From: Paraburkholderia oxyphila NBRC 105797
Lineage (GTDB): Bacteria; Pseudomonadota; Gammaproteobacteria; Burkholderiales; Burkholderiaceae
Length of the DNA: 47,989 bases
NCBI RefSeq assembly: GCF_000685075.1
Contig: NZ_BAYD01000078.1
Location: forward strand, 1-47,989
Direction: 5' to 3'
Below the pieces are notes generated by a model. The model did no database searches and had not been told where the DNA came from. It worked only from the letters and a program-made list of their open reading frames with translations. Position 1 is the first letter of the stretch, and the number at the start of each line of letters is the position of its first letter. A program made the position numbers and the translations under genes. Positions 1-8,057 of the stretch are shown here, one piece after another.

Positions 1-1
1 T

Positions 2-832
2 ACCGTGGAAAACGCAATCAAGCATACGCAGAACACAGCCCTCAAGGGGCGCCGCTTCGACTCCATCGAATCCCAGAACGAATTCCTGATGCACTGGGAG
101 GAGAACTGGGCCGCAAAACGCATCCATGGCAGTGCGCGGCGGCAGGTCGAGGCGATGTTCCAGGAGGAGAAGCCGCATCTGCAGGCGCTGCCGCTCACCG
201 GGTTCCGGTACTTCAAGGAGGTCGTGCGTACCGTCAACGACGACACCACCGTCAGCATTGACCGCAGCCACTACGCCGCCCGTCCCGCACCCATCGGCTC
301 TCTCGTGTGCGTGCGCGTCTATGACACTACCGTGGAGATCCGCGACCGCCGCACCCAGGAACTGCTTCGCACGCATCCCCGCCACACCGAGCCCGGCTCG
401 CTCGAGCTTCCCGAGAGCGAGCGTCCGTTCAACCCGTCGCGCCAGACAAGCCTGGCGCTGGCTGGCGCCGGCGACATCGGACCGAGGGCGAAGGCACTGT
501 GCCAGCACCTGTTCGACGCCGAAGGTCGCGTCGGCCATCGCGGCATGTGGGGCATCGTCGCGCTGGCGAAGAAGTACCCCGCCTGGCTCGTCGAACAGGC
601 CTGCGACCACGCCCTGCGTCATCACCTCTATCGCTACCGGCAGGTGCGCGCCGTCGTCGAGCGGCTGTTCGAGCAGGCGCTCGAGCGCCTGGATCGTGCG
701 CCACAACTCGCCTTGCCACTCACCCAGGAACACGCCCTGATCCGGCCCGCCGCCGAATACGGCGCGCTCTTCAACGCCGGCGCACAGCACAGTGCCGGCA
801 CCCAACCCTCCACAACGGGAGAAATTGAATGA
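2..832 (+). CDS. istA: IS21-family transposase IstA, C-terminal part
   Basis: This is the C-terminal part of an IS21-type DDE transposase, which cuts and joins the element ends in partnership with IstB. The frame is open to the window edge, so the gene is cut by the window and not necessarily broken. The first residues (TVENAIKH) match the segment around the catalytic Glu of the DDE triad; the two Asp residues would lie upstream, outside the window. The rest is the family's C-terminal beta-barrel and tail region ('FRYFKEVVRTVNDDTTVSI', 'LELPESERPFNP'). It overlaps istB by 4 nt (ATGA), indicating translational coupling as in other IS21 elements. It is distinct from the IstA at 11.7-13.2 kb, so these are two different IS21 elements. 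Confidence 0.92.
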   Translation, partial: TVENAIKHTQNTALKGRRFDSIESQNEFLMHWEENWAAKRIHGSARRQVEAMFQEEKPHLQALPLTGFRYFKEVVRTVNDDTTVSIDRSHYAARPAPIGSLVCVRVYDTTVEIRDRRTQELLRTHPRHTEPGSLELPESERPFNPSRQTSLALAGAGDIGPRAKALCQHLFDAEGRVGHRGMWGIVALAKKYPAWLVEQACDHALRHHLYRYRQVRAVVERLFEQALERLDRAPQLALPLTQEHALIRPAAEYGALFNAGAQHSAGTQPSTTGEIE

Positions 833-1599
833 CTACCACGCTACCCGACATCGAACGCGCACTCAGGCTACTACGCCTGTCGGGCGTACGCGACACGCTC
901 GAGACACGGGTGCTGCAGGCACAGGGCAGCCAGCAGCCGTTTCTCGAGACCTTCGCGCTGATTCTGCAGGACGAACTCGACCGGCGCCAGTCACGGCTCA
1001 TCGAGCGACGCTACCAGCAATCCGGACTCGAGGAGAAGCTCACGCTTGCCGAAATCGACTGGTCCTTCAACCCGAAGCTGCCGCGGCAAGCCTGTTTCCA
1101 GCTGCATACCCTGAAGTTCATGGCCTGCGGCGAGAACGCGCTGATCATCGGCAAAACCGGCACCGGTAAGAGCCACGTTGCGAAGGCCGTGGCATACCAG
1201 GCTGTCCTGCACGGCCACAAGGTGCAATACATCGAAACGGACGACTTCTTTAACCGATATGTGCTGAGCCCACCGGCCCAGCGCGAGGCTAGGCTACGGG
1301 CCATCCTCGAGTGCGATCTGCTCGTGCTCGACGATTTGTTCCTCTCGCGCACGATCCCCGACGAGGCGGGGGCGTTGCTGCAAACGCTCATCCATCAACG
1401 CTACAAACTGCACCGCAGCGTGGTCGTCACGTCAAACCGGATCGTCCAGGACTGGGGCGCCTATCTCGGCGACAACACAATGAGCACCACAATCCTCGAC
1501 CGGCTCATGCACCACTGCCACCTGCTCGAATTCGACGGGCGCAGCTATCGCCTCAAGGAGGCCGCCGAAACCCTTGCGAGAAAAACGAAAGAGAGCTAA
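829..1599 (+). CDS. istB: IS21-family helper ATPase IstB
   Basis: IstB is the AAA+ ATPase that assembles on target DNA and stimulates IstA. The 256-aa length is normal for the family. Walker A is GKTGTGKS at residues about 108-115, and Walker B is LLVLDDL near residue 168. A 'VVVTSNR' sensor-type segment follows. The start ATG overlaps the istA stop (ATGA), so the start is secure. Together with the upstream istA end it defines a standard istAB operon. No frameshift or stop is visible, so the helper looks intact. Confidence 0.95.
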   Translation: MTTTLPDIERALRLLRLSGVRDTLETRVLQAQGSQQPFLETFALILQDELDRRQSRLIERRYQQSGLEEKLTLAEIDWSFNPKLPRQACFQLHTLKFMACGENALIIGKTGTGKSHVAKAVAYQAVLHGHKVQYIETDDFFNRYVLSPPAQREARLRAILECDLLVLDDLFLSRTIPDEAGALLQTLIHQRYKLHRSVVVTSNRIVQDWGAYLGDNTMSTTILDRLMHHCHLLEFDGRSYRLKEAAETLARKTKES

Positions 1600-1624
1600 A
1601 ACCGATCTCGTCCTGCTTCACGGG

Positions 1625-1660
1625 GTGGGGGAATTTACGCGCCCATAAGTGGAGGAATTT
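1625..1660. repeat. IS21 terminal repeats (right end)
   Basis: GTGGGGGAATTT at 1625-1636 is repeated as GTGGAGGAATTT at 1649-1660, with starts 24 nt apart, just downstream of istB. IS21-family ends carry such repeated transposase-binding motifs. This places the element's right end a few bases beyond 1660. Confidence 0.7.
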
Positions 1661-1669
1661 GAACTGCCC

Positions 1670-1958
1670 GCCGGGGCGCATAGAGATCCCACACCGCAGG
1701 CGCGACCCGCAGCTGCGTCGCCACGATACCGAGAATCGGCGCATGGGGTTTCTCGCCCGGCCCCAGCACGCGTCCTGGATAGCGCAGGTAGATCATGAGC
1801 ACCGCGACGCCGAGGCGGTTGTGATTGCCGCGGTGCTGACGCACGAACGCGAAGTCTTCCTTCGACAGGGTGGCGAGACGGATCAGTTCGCTTTCGTCAT
1901 CGGGAAACGCGAACAGCTGGAAGCGCTGTGCGGGCGTAAGCAGTTCGCGGCGGGGCAC
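1670..1958 (-). pseudogene. tnpA: Tn3-family transposase TnpA, 5' fragment interrupted by IS21
   Basis: From a GTG at 1956-1958 the minus strand encodes about 95 residues that match the N-terminal DUF4158 domain of Tn3-family transposases ('MPRRELLTPAQRFQLFAFP', 'DFAFVRQHRGNHNRLG', 'LRYPGR'). The match stops after 'AVWDLYA', where the IS21 terminal repeats begin. The full-length TnpA is about 1000 aa; the remainder should lie beyond the IS21 element, to the left of the window. The start lies 4 nt beyond the tnpR stop, so tnpR and tnpA were one transcription unit. With tnpA split, this transposon copy cannot supply its own transposase. Confidence 0.85.
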
Positions 1959-1961
1959 GCT

Positions 1962-2528
1962 TCACCTCTCCGCGCGAAGGTACTGGTACAGCGTTTCCCG
2001 GCTGATCCCGTAATCGCGTGCGATCTGCGCCTTGCGTTCACCGGCTTCGACCCGACGCCGTAGATCGGCGATCTGCGCATCGGACAACGCGGGCTTGCGC
2101 CCGCGATACACTCCGCGCTGGCGCGCGAGCGCAATACCCTCGCGTTGGCGCTCGCGAAGCAGCGCGCGCTCGAATTCCGCGAACGCACCCATCACCGACA
2201 GCATCAGGTTGGCCATCGGCGAATCCTCGCCTGTGAAGGTCAGGCACTCCTTCGCGAATTCGATCCGCACGCCGCGCTGTGTCAGCGACTGAACGATATG
2301 GCGCAGGTCGTCCAGGTTCCGCGCCAGGCGGTCCATGCTGTGTACGACCACCGTGTCGCCACCGCGCACGAAGGTGAGCAGCGCGTCGAGTTGCGGGCGC
2401 TTCGTGTCTTTGCCCGACGCCTTGTCGATGAAGGTGCGGTCCAGCGTCACACCGTCGAGCTGGCGCTCGACATTCTGCTCGAACGTACTGACCCGAACGT
2501 AGCCCACGCGTTGCCCGTTCATGACCAC
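1962..2528 (-). CDS. tnpR: Tn3-family resolvase TnpR (serine recombinase)
   Basis: TnpR is a small serine recombinase that resolves transposon cointegrates at res. The 188-aa product has the N-terminal catalytic domain with 'YVRVSTFEQN' (nucleophile Ser14), the 'HSMDRLARN' arginine motif near residues 63-71, the long 'MGAFAEFERALLRERQREG' E-helix, and a C-terminal helix-turn-helix ('AQIARDYGISRETLYQYL'). The GTG at 2526-2528 gives the longest frame; an ATG at 2520-2522 gives MNGQRVGYVRVST, which fits the family equally well. It lies upstream of the interrupted tnpA and downstream of a palindrome-rich res-like region. Confidence 0.93.
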   Translation of the reverse strand: MVMNGQRVGYVRVSTFEQNVERQLDGVTLDRTFIDKASGKDTKRPQLDALLTFVRGGDTVVVHSMDRLARNLDDLRHIVQSLTQRGVRIEFAKECLTFTGEDSPMANLMLSVMGAFAEFERALLRERQREGIALARQRGVYRGRKPALSDAQIADLRRRVEAGERKAQIARDYGISRETLYQYLRAER

Positions 2529-2555
2529 CTTCTGGTGAATGTGTCAGGCTGAAAT

Positions 2556-2665
2556 CTATGACGCGGAAACGGAAGCGTCAATAAAGCGCGAGTCGGACCC
2601 TAACCTGACGATGCTGACAGGCTTTACCTGACGTCAGGATAGGGTAAACCTCTGGCTGACAGGTA
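2556..2665. promoter_or_regulatory. putative res site of the Tn3-family transposon
   Basis: The 110 bp upstream of tnpR are dense in dyads: TGACGC-N10-GCGTCA (2559-2580), the perfect palindrome CCTGACGTCAGG (2627-2638), and the direct repeat CTGACAGG at 2614-2621 and 2656-2663. Resolvase res sites lie exactly here and contain several such subsites, and the tnpR promoter normally overlaps them. Subsite boundaries are inferred. From 2666 to 2891 I recognise no gene and no clear Tn3 terminal inverted repeat; only a short CCTCGG/CCGAGG dyad (2744-2763) stands out. Confidence 0.5.
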
Positions 2666-2891
2666 TCTGGCCAATCGTCTCGGTGACGACCTTATGGCTA
2701 TCGAAAGGCCGGGATCGGGTCACTGTCGGCCGTTCGGTCGGGTCCTCGGGCGGAGATCCGAGGGGCGGCACCAAGACTCGAAACAGTCGCTGGGAGGCTG
2801 CTCTGTCCCGTCTCTGAGTCACGCGGACTTTGCCGGTCCCTCTAACGGAATTTTTATGCCCGTGGGACATATTTGGCGCTACCAAGAACAA

Positions 2892-3785
2892 TTAGGACTT
2901 CATGAACCGGTCGCGCATCACTTCAAGAAACGCGGCCGCCGGCCGCGGCAACTGCGTGGTCTGCGGCGCGGCGACGACAACCCGTTGCGCAGGAATCGTG
3001 GAGTCCAAAGGCCGGCAAACGATGGGCCGGCCGTCGTAGCTCATATCACCGACAGGGCGAGTCACGAGAATCGAAATTCCATGCCCGTTCGCGACCAGCG
3101 ATCGGATCATCTCGACAGAACGCAGTTCCAGCGCGACAGATGGCGATACGCCAGCCAACCGGAACAGGGAAAGAAAATAGTCACGACTGTGCGGCATGTC
3201 CAGCAGGAAGAACGGCTCAACTGTCAGCTCCCTGATTGAAACAGCAGTCTGCTTGGCCAGCCGATGCCCCTCCGGGAGCAGGGCATAGGGTGATTGCTCC
3301 CCAACAGCGTGAAGCGTCACCTGACGCGCGAGATCCATATCGTAGATCAGCGCCAGATCGAGCGTGCCTCGCTCCACCTCTTCGACAAGTTCCTCCGTAT
3401 CGCCTTCCTGGATCGTCAATCGGACGTCGGGATAGTGATTCTGAAAATGCCGGATGATCGGCGGAAGATGGCGCGCGCCGAGCGTCGCGAAACAGCCCAC
3501 CGACAGGTCGCCCACGACGCTGCCGGTGTCCCGTGCGCCGAGTTGCGCCGCGCGTTGCATCAGTTCACGTGCTTCCTTGTAGCGGCGTTTGCCTGCGGCA
3601 GTCAATTCCAGGCCCCGGCTCGGGACACGCGTGAAAAGCCGCTCACACCACAACGCCTCCAGTTCGCCAATCGCGTGTGAGATCGAAGGCTGCGAGACGT
3701 TCATCGCCTTCGCGGCCGCCAAAGCGCCGCGATGTTCCACCGCCGCCATGAAATATTCGATCTGCCGCAACGTGAAGTGTATCAA
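2892..3785 (-). CDS. LysR-family transcriptional regulator
   Basis: The 297-aa product has the LysR N-terminal winged HTH (residues about 3-62, 'FTLRQIEYFMAAVEHRGALAAAKAM', 'SQPSISHAIGELE') and a periplasmic-binding-protein-like effector domain (about 90-295). The start is a TTG at 3783-3785: the frame has no ATG or GTG between there and an upstream stop, and MIHFTLRQIEYF aligns with the family N-terminus. It is transcribed divergently from the NCS1 permease operon, the classic arrangement for a LysR activator of a catabolic operon. The effector is unknown but is presumably the permease substrate or a CoA derivative. A T-N11-A dyad overlaps the start codon, suggesting autoregulation. Confidence 0.93.
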   Translation of the reverse strand: MIHFTLRQIEYFMAAVEHRGALAAAKAMNVSQPSISHAIGELEALWCERLFTRVPSRGLELTAAGKRRYKEARELMQRAAQLGARDTGSVVGDLSVGCFATLGARHLPPIIRHFQNHYPDVRLTIQEGDTEELVEEVERGTLDLALIYDMDLARQVTLHAVGEQSPYALLPEGHRLAKQTAVSIRELTVEPFFLLDMPHSRDYFLSLFRLAGVSPSVALELRSVEMIRSLVANGHGISILVTRPVGDMSYDGRPIVCRPLDSTIPAQRVVVAAPQTTQLPRPAAAFLEVMRDRFMKS

Positions 3786-3795
3786 GATCTTTGAT
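3781..3795. promoter_or_regulatory. candidate LysR box (T-N11-A dyad)
   Basis: ATCAA-N5-TTGAT at 3781-3795 is a perfect dyad containing the LysR-type T-N11-A pattern (3782-3794). It sits at the edge of the 169-bp divergent intergenic region (3786-3954), next to an AT-rich stretch with a TATAAT-like hexamer on the minus strand (3828-3823). It overlaps the TTG start of the LysR gene, a position suited to autorepression. Promoter assignments are tentative. Confidence 0.4.
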
Positions 3796-3954
3796 ATACA
3801 GAATTAAAAACCAACATTTTTTATTATACGGCGCTTTTCCTACTATCTGTGCATGGTCGCGCCGTTTCGGGATCGTCGATCCGAATACTGCGTACGTTCC
3901 GTTCCATATCGCCGGGTTGCTTCCGGCATCCATCACCACTTCAAGGTTCATGCC

Positions 3955-5379
3955 ATGGCCACCTCGAAAGAAGTTGGCGCTTCCGCGTCAGTGATAGAGA
4001 AGCGTTCGCTTGACTACATTCCTGAAAACGAGCGCCACGGCACGGCGTTCGGCCAGTTCACGCTGTGGCTCGGCGTCAATCTGAATATCACTGCAATCGT
4101 CACGGGGGCGCTTGCCGTCGTGTTAGGCGGCGATGTCTTCTGGTCATTGATCGGCCTTTTCATCGGCCAGGTGCTGGGCAGTATGGTGATGGCTCTGCAG
4201 GCATCGTTCGGTCCAAAGATCGGTCTGCCGCAGATGATCCGCAGCCGCGTGCAGTTTGGCGTGTTCGGCGCGGTCATTCCGCTCCTGCTCGTGAGCTTCC
4301 TTTACGTAGGATTTTCGGCAGGCGGGACCTTGCTCGCCGGACAGGCTGTCGCCCGGATCCTGAGCATTAGTGACTGGCTGGGCATCGTCGTGTTCGGCAT
4401 CGTAACGCTGCTTCTCGCGACGCTCGGGTACCGCACGATCCACTCGATCGCCAGGGTGGCCAGTGTGGTGGGTGTCTGTGCGTTCGTCTATATGTTTGCC
4501 GCTCTACTGGCACATCACGACATTAGCGGCCTGCTTGCGCAGCGGGACTTCGTCGCGAGCCATTTCGTGTTTGCCGTCTCGCTGGCGGCCGCCTGGCAGA
4601 TTTCGTACGGGCCGTATGTAGCCGACTACGCTCGTTATCTTCCCGCCAGCACGTCGCGCCTCAGGATTTTTCTGGCCGCATCGCTCGGCACGGTAATTGG
4701 CTCGCAGGCATCCATGACCTTCGGCGTCTTCGCGGCGGCGCTCGCCGGTGCCGCCTTCTCGGGACGCGAGGTGCAGTTCGTGGTCGGGCTCGGCGCGACA
4801 GGCCCCATGGCGATGGTGCTGTACTTCATTGTCGGCTTCGGAAAGATAACGATGATGACGCTCAATGCCTATAGCAGCTACATGTCGACTGCGACCATCA
4901 TCGGAGCGTTTCGCCACCGCGATGCCGTGTCGGTCCGTCACAGGTTCTTCTACGTGCTCGGCATGGTATCGCTCGCGGTGTTGATTGCCATAACGGGTTC
5001 GCATTCGTTTATCAAGTCGTTCTCGTCATTTCTGATCTTTCTCCTCGCGTTCATCACGCCATGGAGCGCTATCAGCATCGTCGATTATTTCTTCGTCAAC
5101 GGGTCGAACTATGACCTGCACGCGCTCTCCGATCCCAGCGGCCGCTACGGAAGCTGGAATCTGTCGACGATCGCTGTCTATGTCTGCGGCGTTCTACTCG
5201 AACTGCCTTTCATATCGAGCGGCTTTTATACCGGCCCCATCGCGCGCGCACTCGCGGACTCCGATATTTCCTGGGTGATCGGGCTAGCCGCGACGGGATT
5301 GCTGTATGGCCTCGTCGCCAGAAAGCGCCGCCGTGCGCAGTCCGAACATCTGACCATCCCTACCGAACTGAGCCGCTGA
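3955..5379 (+). CDS. NCS1-family permease (cytosine/purine/hydantoin type)
   Basis: This is an inner-membrane secondary transporter of the nucleobase:cation symporter-1 family. I chose the ATG at 3955 (474 aa) because an AAGG lies 8 nt upstream and the family N-terminus starts here; the frame is open further upstream to 3853. About 12 hydrophobic segments are visible. Family signatures include 'QMIRSRVQFG' after TM2-3, 'YVADYARYLP' in the middle, and 'TPWSAISIVDYFFVN' with 'NYDLHAL' late in the protein. It is followed after 32 nt by the acyl-CoA ligase, so import and activation are probably co-expressed. NCS1 members carry pyrimidines, purines, allantoin, hydantoins and nicotinamide-like compounds; which one applies here is unknown. 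Confidence 0.9.
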   Translation: MATSKEVGASASVIEKRSLDYIPENERHGTAFGQFTLWLGVNLNITAIVTGALAVVLGGDVFWSLIGLFIGQVLGSMVMALQASFGPKIGLPQMIRSRVQFGVFGAVIPLLLVSFLYVGFSAGGTLLAGQAVARILSISDWLGIVVFGIVTLLLATLGYRTIHSIARVASVVGVCAFVYMFAALLAHHDISGLLAQRDFVASHFVFAVSLAAAWQISYGPYVADYARYLPASTSRLRIFLAASLGTVIGSQASMTFGVFAAALAGAAFSGREVQFVVGLGATGPMAMVLYFIVGFGKITMMTLNAYSSYMSTATIIGAFRHRDAVSVRHRFFYVLGMVSLAVLIAITGSHSFIKSFSSFLIFLLAFITPWSAISIVDYFFVNGSNYDLHALSDPSGRYGSWNLSTIAVYVCGVLLELPFISSGFYTGPIARALADSDISWVIGLAATGLLYGLVARKRRRAQSEHLTIPTELSR

Positions 5380-5411
5380 CGTGCTCGACATGCCCGGAGA
5401 AATTCGACGAT

Positions 5412-6992
5412 ATGCAAATACACGATCCCTACCAGGCCCTGCTTCAGTGCTTCGCCCGCTTTCCCGACCACGAGGGCCTTGTGTTTCCCGAGACAGGCCG
5501 ACGTCTCACCTTCGCGCAATGGCTGCATGATGTGCGCGCGCTTGCGTCCGCGCTGCGACATGCCGGCGTCCGTCCGGGCGAGAGGGTTGCAATCTGGGCG
5601 GAGAATCGCATCGAGTGGCCCGTTGCGCAGGTTGCGATCGCAGCGATCGGTGCCGTGATGGTCCCGGTCAACACGCATTTCCGCGCGGAAGACGTGCGGC
5701 ATGTGCTGACGCATGCCGGTGTCGCTGCCATCCTGTTGTCGGAGCGTTTTCGCGCCAATGAATATCTGTCGATCATCGAGTCTCTTCGACCGCAACTGAA
5801 ACATCTGCGCGTCGTAGTGAATTTCGACGGCTTTGCGGTCCGGTCGCCGGGTACGCTGTCGTATCGGACGCTTCTTGACGAGCATAGCGGGAAGGCGGTG
5901 GAAGCATGGCAGTGGAACGTGCGCGACTGCGCGAGCATTCAGTACACGTCTGGCACGACCGGCAGGCCGAAGGGAGCGGAATTGTGTTTCGACGGCATGC
6001 TGCGCAACGCTCAGGGGACGATCGAGCGTCTGGGGGTCATTCCCGGCGATCGCTGGACTTCGATCATCCCGCTTTTTCATTGCGCGGGTTGCATCATGAA
6101 CTCGCTCGCAGCGCTGCTCGCCGGGGCGACATACGTAGGTATCAGTGCATTCGACGCAGAACGCATGTTGCAGCTGATCGAGGACGAGCGGTGCACCGTG
6201 CTGACTGGCGTGCCGACCTCCTATCTTGCGATGCTGAACCATCCCCGGCGCGCGGAATGCGACCTGGGTTCACTGAGAACCGGCACTTGCGGCGGCGCCG
6301 ATTGCGATCCGGCGCTGCTCGAGCGGTGCGCACGCGAATTCCCCATGCATGGGCTGGTTCAGGTATATGGCCAGACCGAAGCGAGCACGCTGATTTCTCT
6401 CGACGACGCTGCGAGTCCCCAGCGCATGCGCACGGCCGGACTGCCGCTGAACGGCATGGAAGTGCGTGTCACCGATGTCCACACCCGCGTGCCGCTCGGC
6501 AATGGTGAAGTGGGACAGCTCGAAGTGCGTGGCCCGATGGTTATGCTCGGCTATCACGATGACCCTGTCGAGACGGATCGAACCATCGACAGCGATGGCT
6601 GGATGCAGACAGGCGATCTCGGCTGCCTGCGCCATGACGGACGGGTCGAGCTGGTGGGAGGGCGGCTGCGCGACGTGATCATCCGGGGCGGCGAGAATGT
6701 TTACCCGGTCGAGGTCGAAAACCTGCTGAGAGAGCATCCGGACATCCGGGAGATTGCAGTTTTCGCTGTGCCCGATCATTACTACGGTGAGATCGTCGCA
6801 GCAGCGATCGAGTCAGACGCGTTGCTGACACCGGCCGATCTCAGGCAATTCTGTCGCGGCAGGATCGCGGGGTTCAAACATCCGGCCAGAGTGTTTTCGG
6901 TTTCCGAATGGCCGATGACGTCTAGCGGGAAAATCATCAAACGTCAGCTCCAGGTGGCGGCGAAAGAGGGCCGGCTGAAGGAGCTCACATGA
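5412..6992 (+). CDS. acyl-CoA synthetase / AMP-dependent ligase
   Basis: This is an ANL-superfamily ligase converting a carboxylic acid to its CoA thioester via an acyl-adenylate in the cytoplasm. The 526-aa length is typical. The P-loop motif YTSGTTGRPKG is at about residues 178-188, 'QVYGQTEAS' is the A5-like motif, 'DGWMQTGDLG' the A7 motif, 'GRLRDVIIRGGENVYPVE' the hinge region, and the C-terminal catalytic Lys lies in 'SSGKIIKRQL' (about 506-515). GGAGAA precedes the ATG. The stop overlaps the next gene by 4 nt (ATGA), so thioester formation is coupled to the downstream thioesterase/isomerase fusion. The substrate (aromatic or aliphatic acid) cannot be read from the sequence. Confidence 0.93.
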   Translation: MQIHDPYQALLQCFARFPDHEGLVFPETGRRLTFAQWLHDVRALASALRHAGVRPGERVAIWAENRIEWPVAQVAIAAIGAVMVPVNTHFRAEDVRHVLTHAGVAAILLSERFRANEYLSIIESLRPQLKHLRVVVNFDGFAVRSPGTLSYRTLLDEHSGKAVEAWQWNVRDCASIQYTSGTTGRPKGAELCFDGMLRNAQGTIERLGVIPGDRWTSIIPLFHCAGCIMNSLAALLAGATYVGISAFDAERMLQLIEDERCTVLTGVPTSYLAMLNHPRRAECDLGSLRTGTCGGADCDPALLERCAREFPMHGLVQVYGQTEASTLISLDDAASPQRMRTAGLPLNGMEVRVTDVHTRVPLGNGEVGQLEVRGPMVMLGYHDDPVETDRTIDSDGWMQTGDLGCLRHDGRVELVGGRLRDVIIRGGENVYPVEVENLLREHPDIREIAVFAVPDHYYGEIVAAAIESDALLTPADLRQFCRGRIAGFKHPARVFSVSEWPMTSSGKIIKRQLQVAAKEGRLKELT

Positions 6993-7981
6993 GCAGGGTC
7001 GAGGCAGGCCGGCATTTCGCCGGCGAGTACCTCCCGACGGATGCGGATACCGCTGCCGCAATAGGGAACACGGGCGTGGCGGCAGTCTCAACGCCGGCAA
7101 CGATCGCGTTTGTCGAACAGACCTGCCATCTGAACATCAGGAGCGCTTATGAAGTAGGATGGGGTTCGGTCGGCACGTCGGTGGAAGTGAAACACGTTGC
7201 GCCGGCGTGGCCGGGAATCGCCATGGTCTGCGAATCGACCGTCGAATCCGTGGCAGGCCGCGTCATTCGTTTCGACGTGCGTGTCGAACAGCGCGAACGC
7301 GTGATCATGTCTGGCTGGCATGAGCGGACGCTCGTCGATCTCGCGCGATTTTCCGCGCCGATAGCGCCTTCGGCCGATCGGGCACCGGTCGAATTTTTCT
7401 TCGACTTTCACAGCCCTTGGTGCTATCTCGCAATCGACCGCCTCGTGCAGATCGCGGCGAAGCACGGTCGTCAGATTGTCTGGAAGCCGATGCATCTTGC
7501 GAACCTGATCGATCGCATCGACGGACGGCGCCCGCTGGAGGCGTCCGGCGCGTTCGTCCACTGGTTCATGCAAGACATGCAGGACTGGGCGAGGCAGCGG
7601 AACCTCGTGATCCGGTATCACCCTGATTTTCCGCTGCGCCCGTCCCGCGCGCTTAGATGTAGTGTTTACGCAACCGAACAAGGCAAGGCGCATGAGTTTG
7701 TGAGAGCGACCATGCGCGCGTACTGGTCGGAAAGCCGTGACATCAGCGATCTGTCGACGCTCGAGAGAATTGGCGAATCTGTCGGCCTGAATGCGCACGA
7801 ACTTGGGGCTGCCGCGACTTCTTCGCGATACAAGGAATTGATCGACAAGAACACCGACGATGCGATCGCGCGAGGCGTATTCGGCGCGCCCTCGTTCCTG
7901 GCTGATGATCGACTATTCTGGGGCAATGATCGACTTGAGATGTTGGACAATTTCCTCGGTAATTCGACGACGGGAAGCTGA
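6989..7981 (+). CDS. fusion: FlK-like hotdog thioesterase + HCCA isomerase/kappa-GST (DsbA-like) domain
   Basis: Two domains are joined in one 330-aa protein. Residues about 10-125 form a hotdog thioesterase resembling fluoroacetyl-CoA thioesterase FlK: Thr35, Glu43 and His69 (in 'VEVKHVAP') have the same mutual spacing as the FlK triad Thr42/Glu50/His76, followed by 'WHERTLVD'. Residues about 133-325 form a DsbA-fold 2-hydroxychromene-2-carboxylate isomerase/kappa-GST domain ('VEFFFDFHSPWCYLA', Ser142 in the glutathione-activating position; 'GVFGAPSFL' with the cis-Pro at 301). The ATGA overlap with the ligase gene makes them functional partners. Known: FlK-type enzymes hydrolyse acyl-CoAs; HCCA isomerases act in aromatic ring catabolism with GSH. 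Inferred: the fusion acts on the CoA product or downstream intermediates. Confidence 0.85.
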   Translation: MSRVEAGRHFAGEYLPTDADTAAAIGNTGVAAVSTPATIAFVEQTCHLNIRSAYEVGWGSVGTSVEVKHVAPAWPGIAMVCESTVESVAGRVIRFDVRVEQRERVIMSGWHERTLVDLARFSAPIAPSADRAPVEFFFDFHSPWCYLAIDRLVQIAAKHGRQIVWKPMHLANLIDRIDGRRPLEASGAFVHWFMQDMQDWARQRNLVIRYHPDFPLRPSRALRCSVYATEQGKAHEFVRATMRAYWSESRDISDLSTLERIGESVGLNAHELGAAATSSRYKELIDKNTDDAIARGVFGAPSFLADDRLFWGNDRLEMLDNFLGNSTTGS

Positions 7982-8057
7982 TATGACTTATGGGTCGTTC
8001 AGCGACATTCGGAACAGCCGCCAAAACGCTTAGCGTACGAAAAAGTCCGAATCTTGA

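Larger units (their letters stand above)
1..1680 (+). mobile_element. IS21-family element, right part (left end outside window)
   Basis: The element carries the end of istA, a complete istB and, after istB, two copies of a GTGGRGGAATTT repeat typical of the multiple terminal repeats of IS21-family ends. It lies inside a Tn3-family tnpA: the Tn3 TnpA reading frame on the minus strand is recognisable down to about position 1680 and then runs into the terminal repeats. The exact right boundary (about 1665-1682) and the target duplication cannot be fixed because the left end is off-window. Confidence 0.8.

Noticed and set aside
5226..6242. 338-codon open frame on the minus strand
   Set aside because: It is fully antisense to the permease end and the acyl-CoA ligase, both of which have clear motifs; the antisense product is Arg/His-rich with no family.
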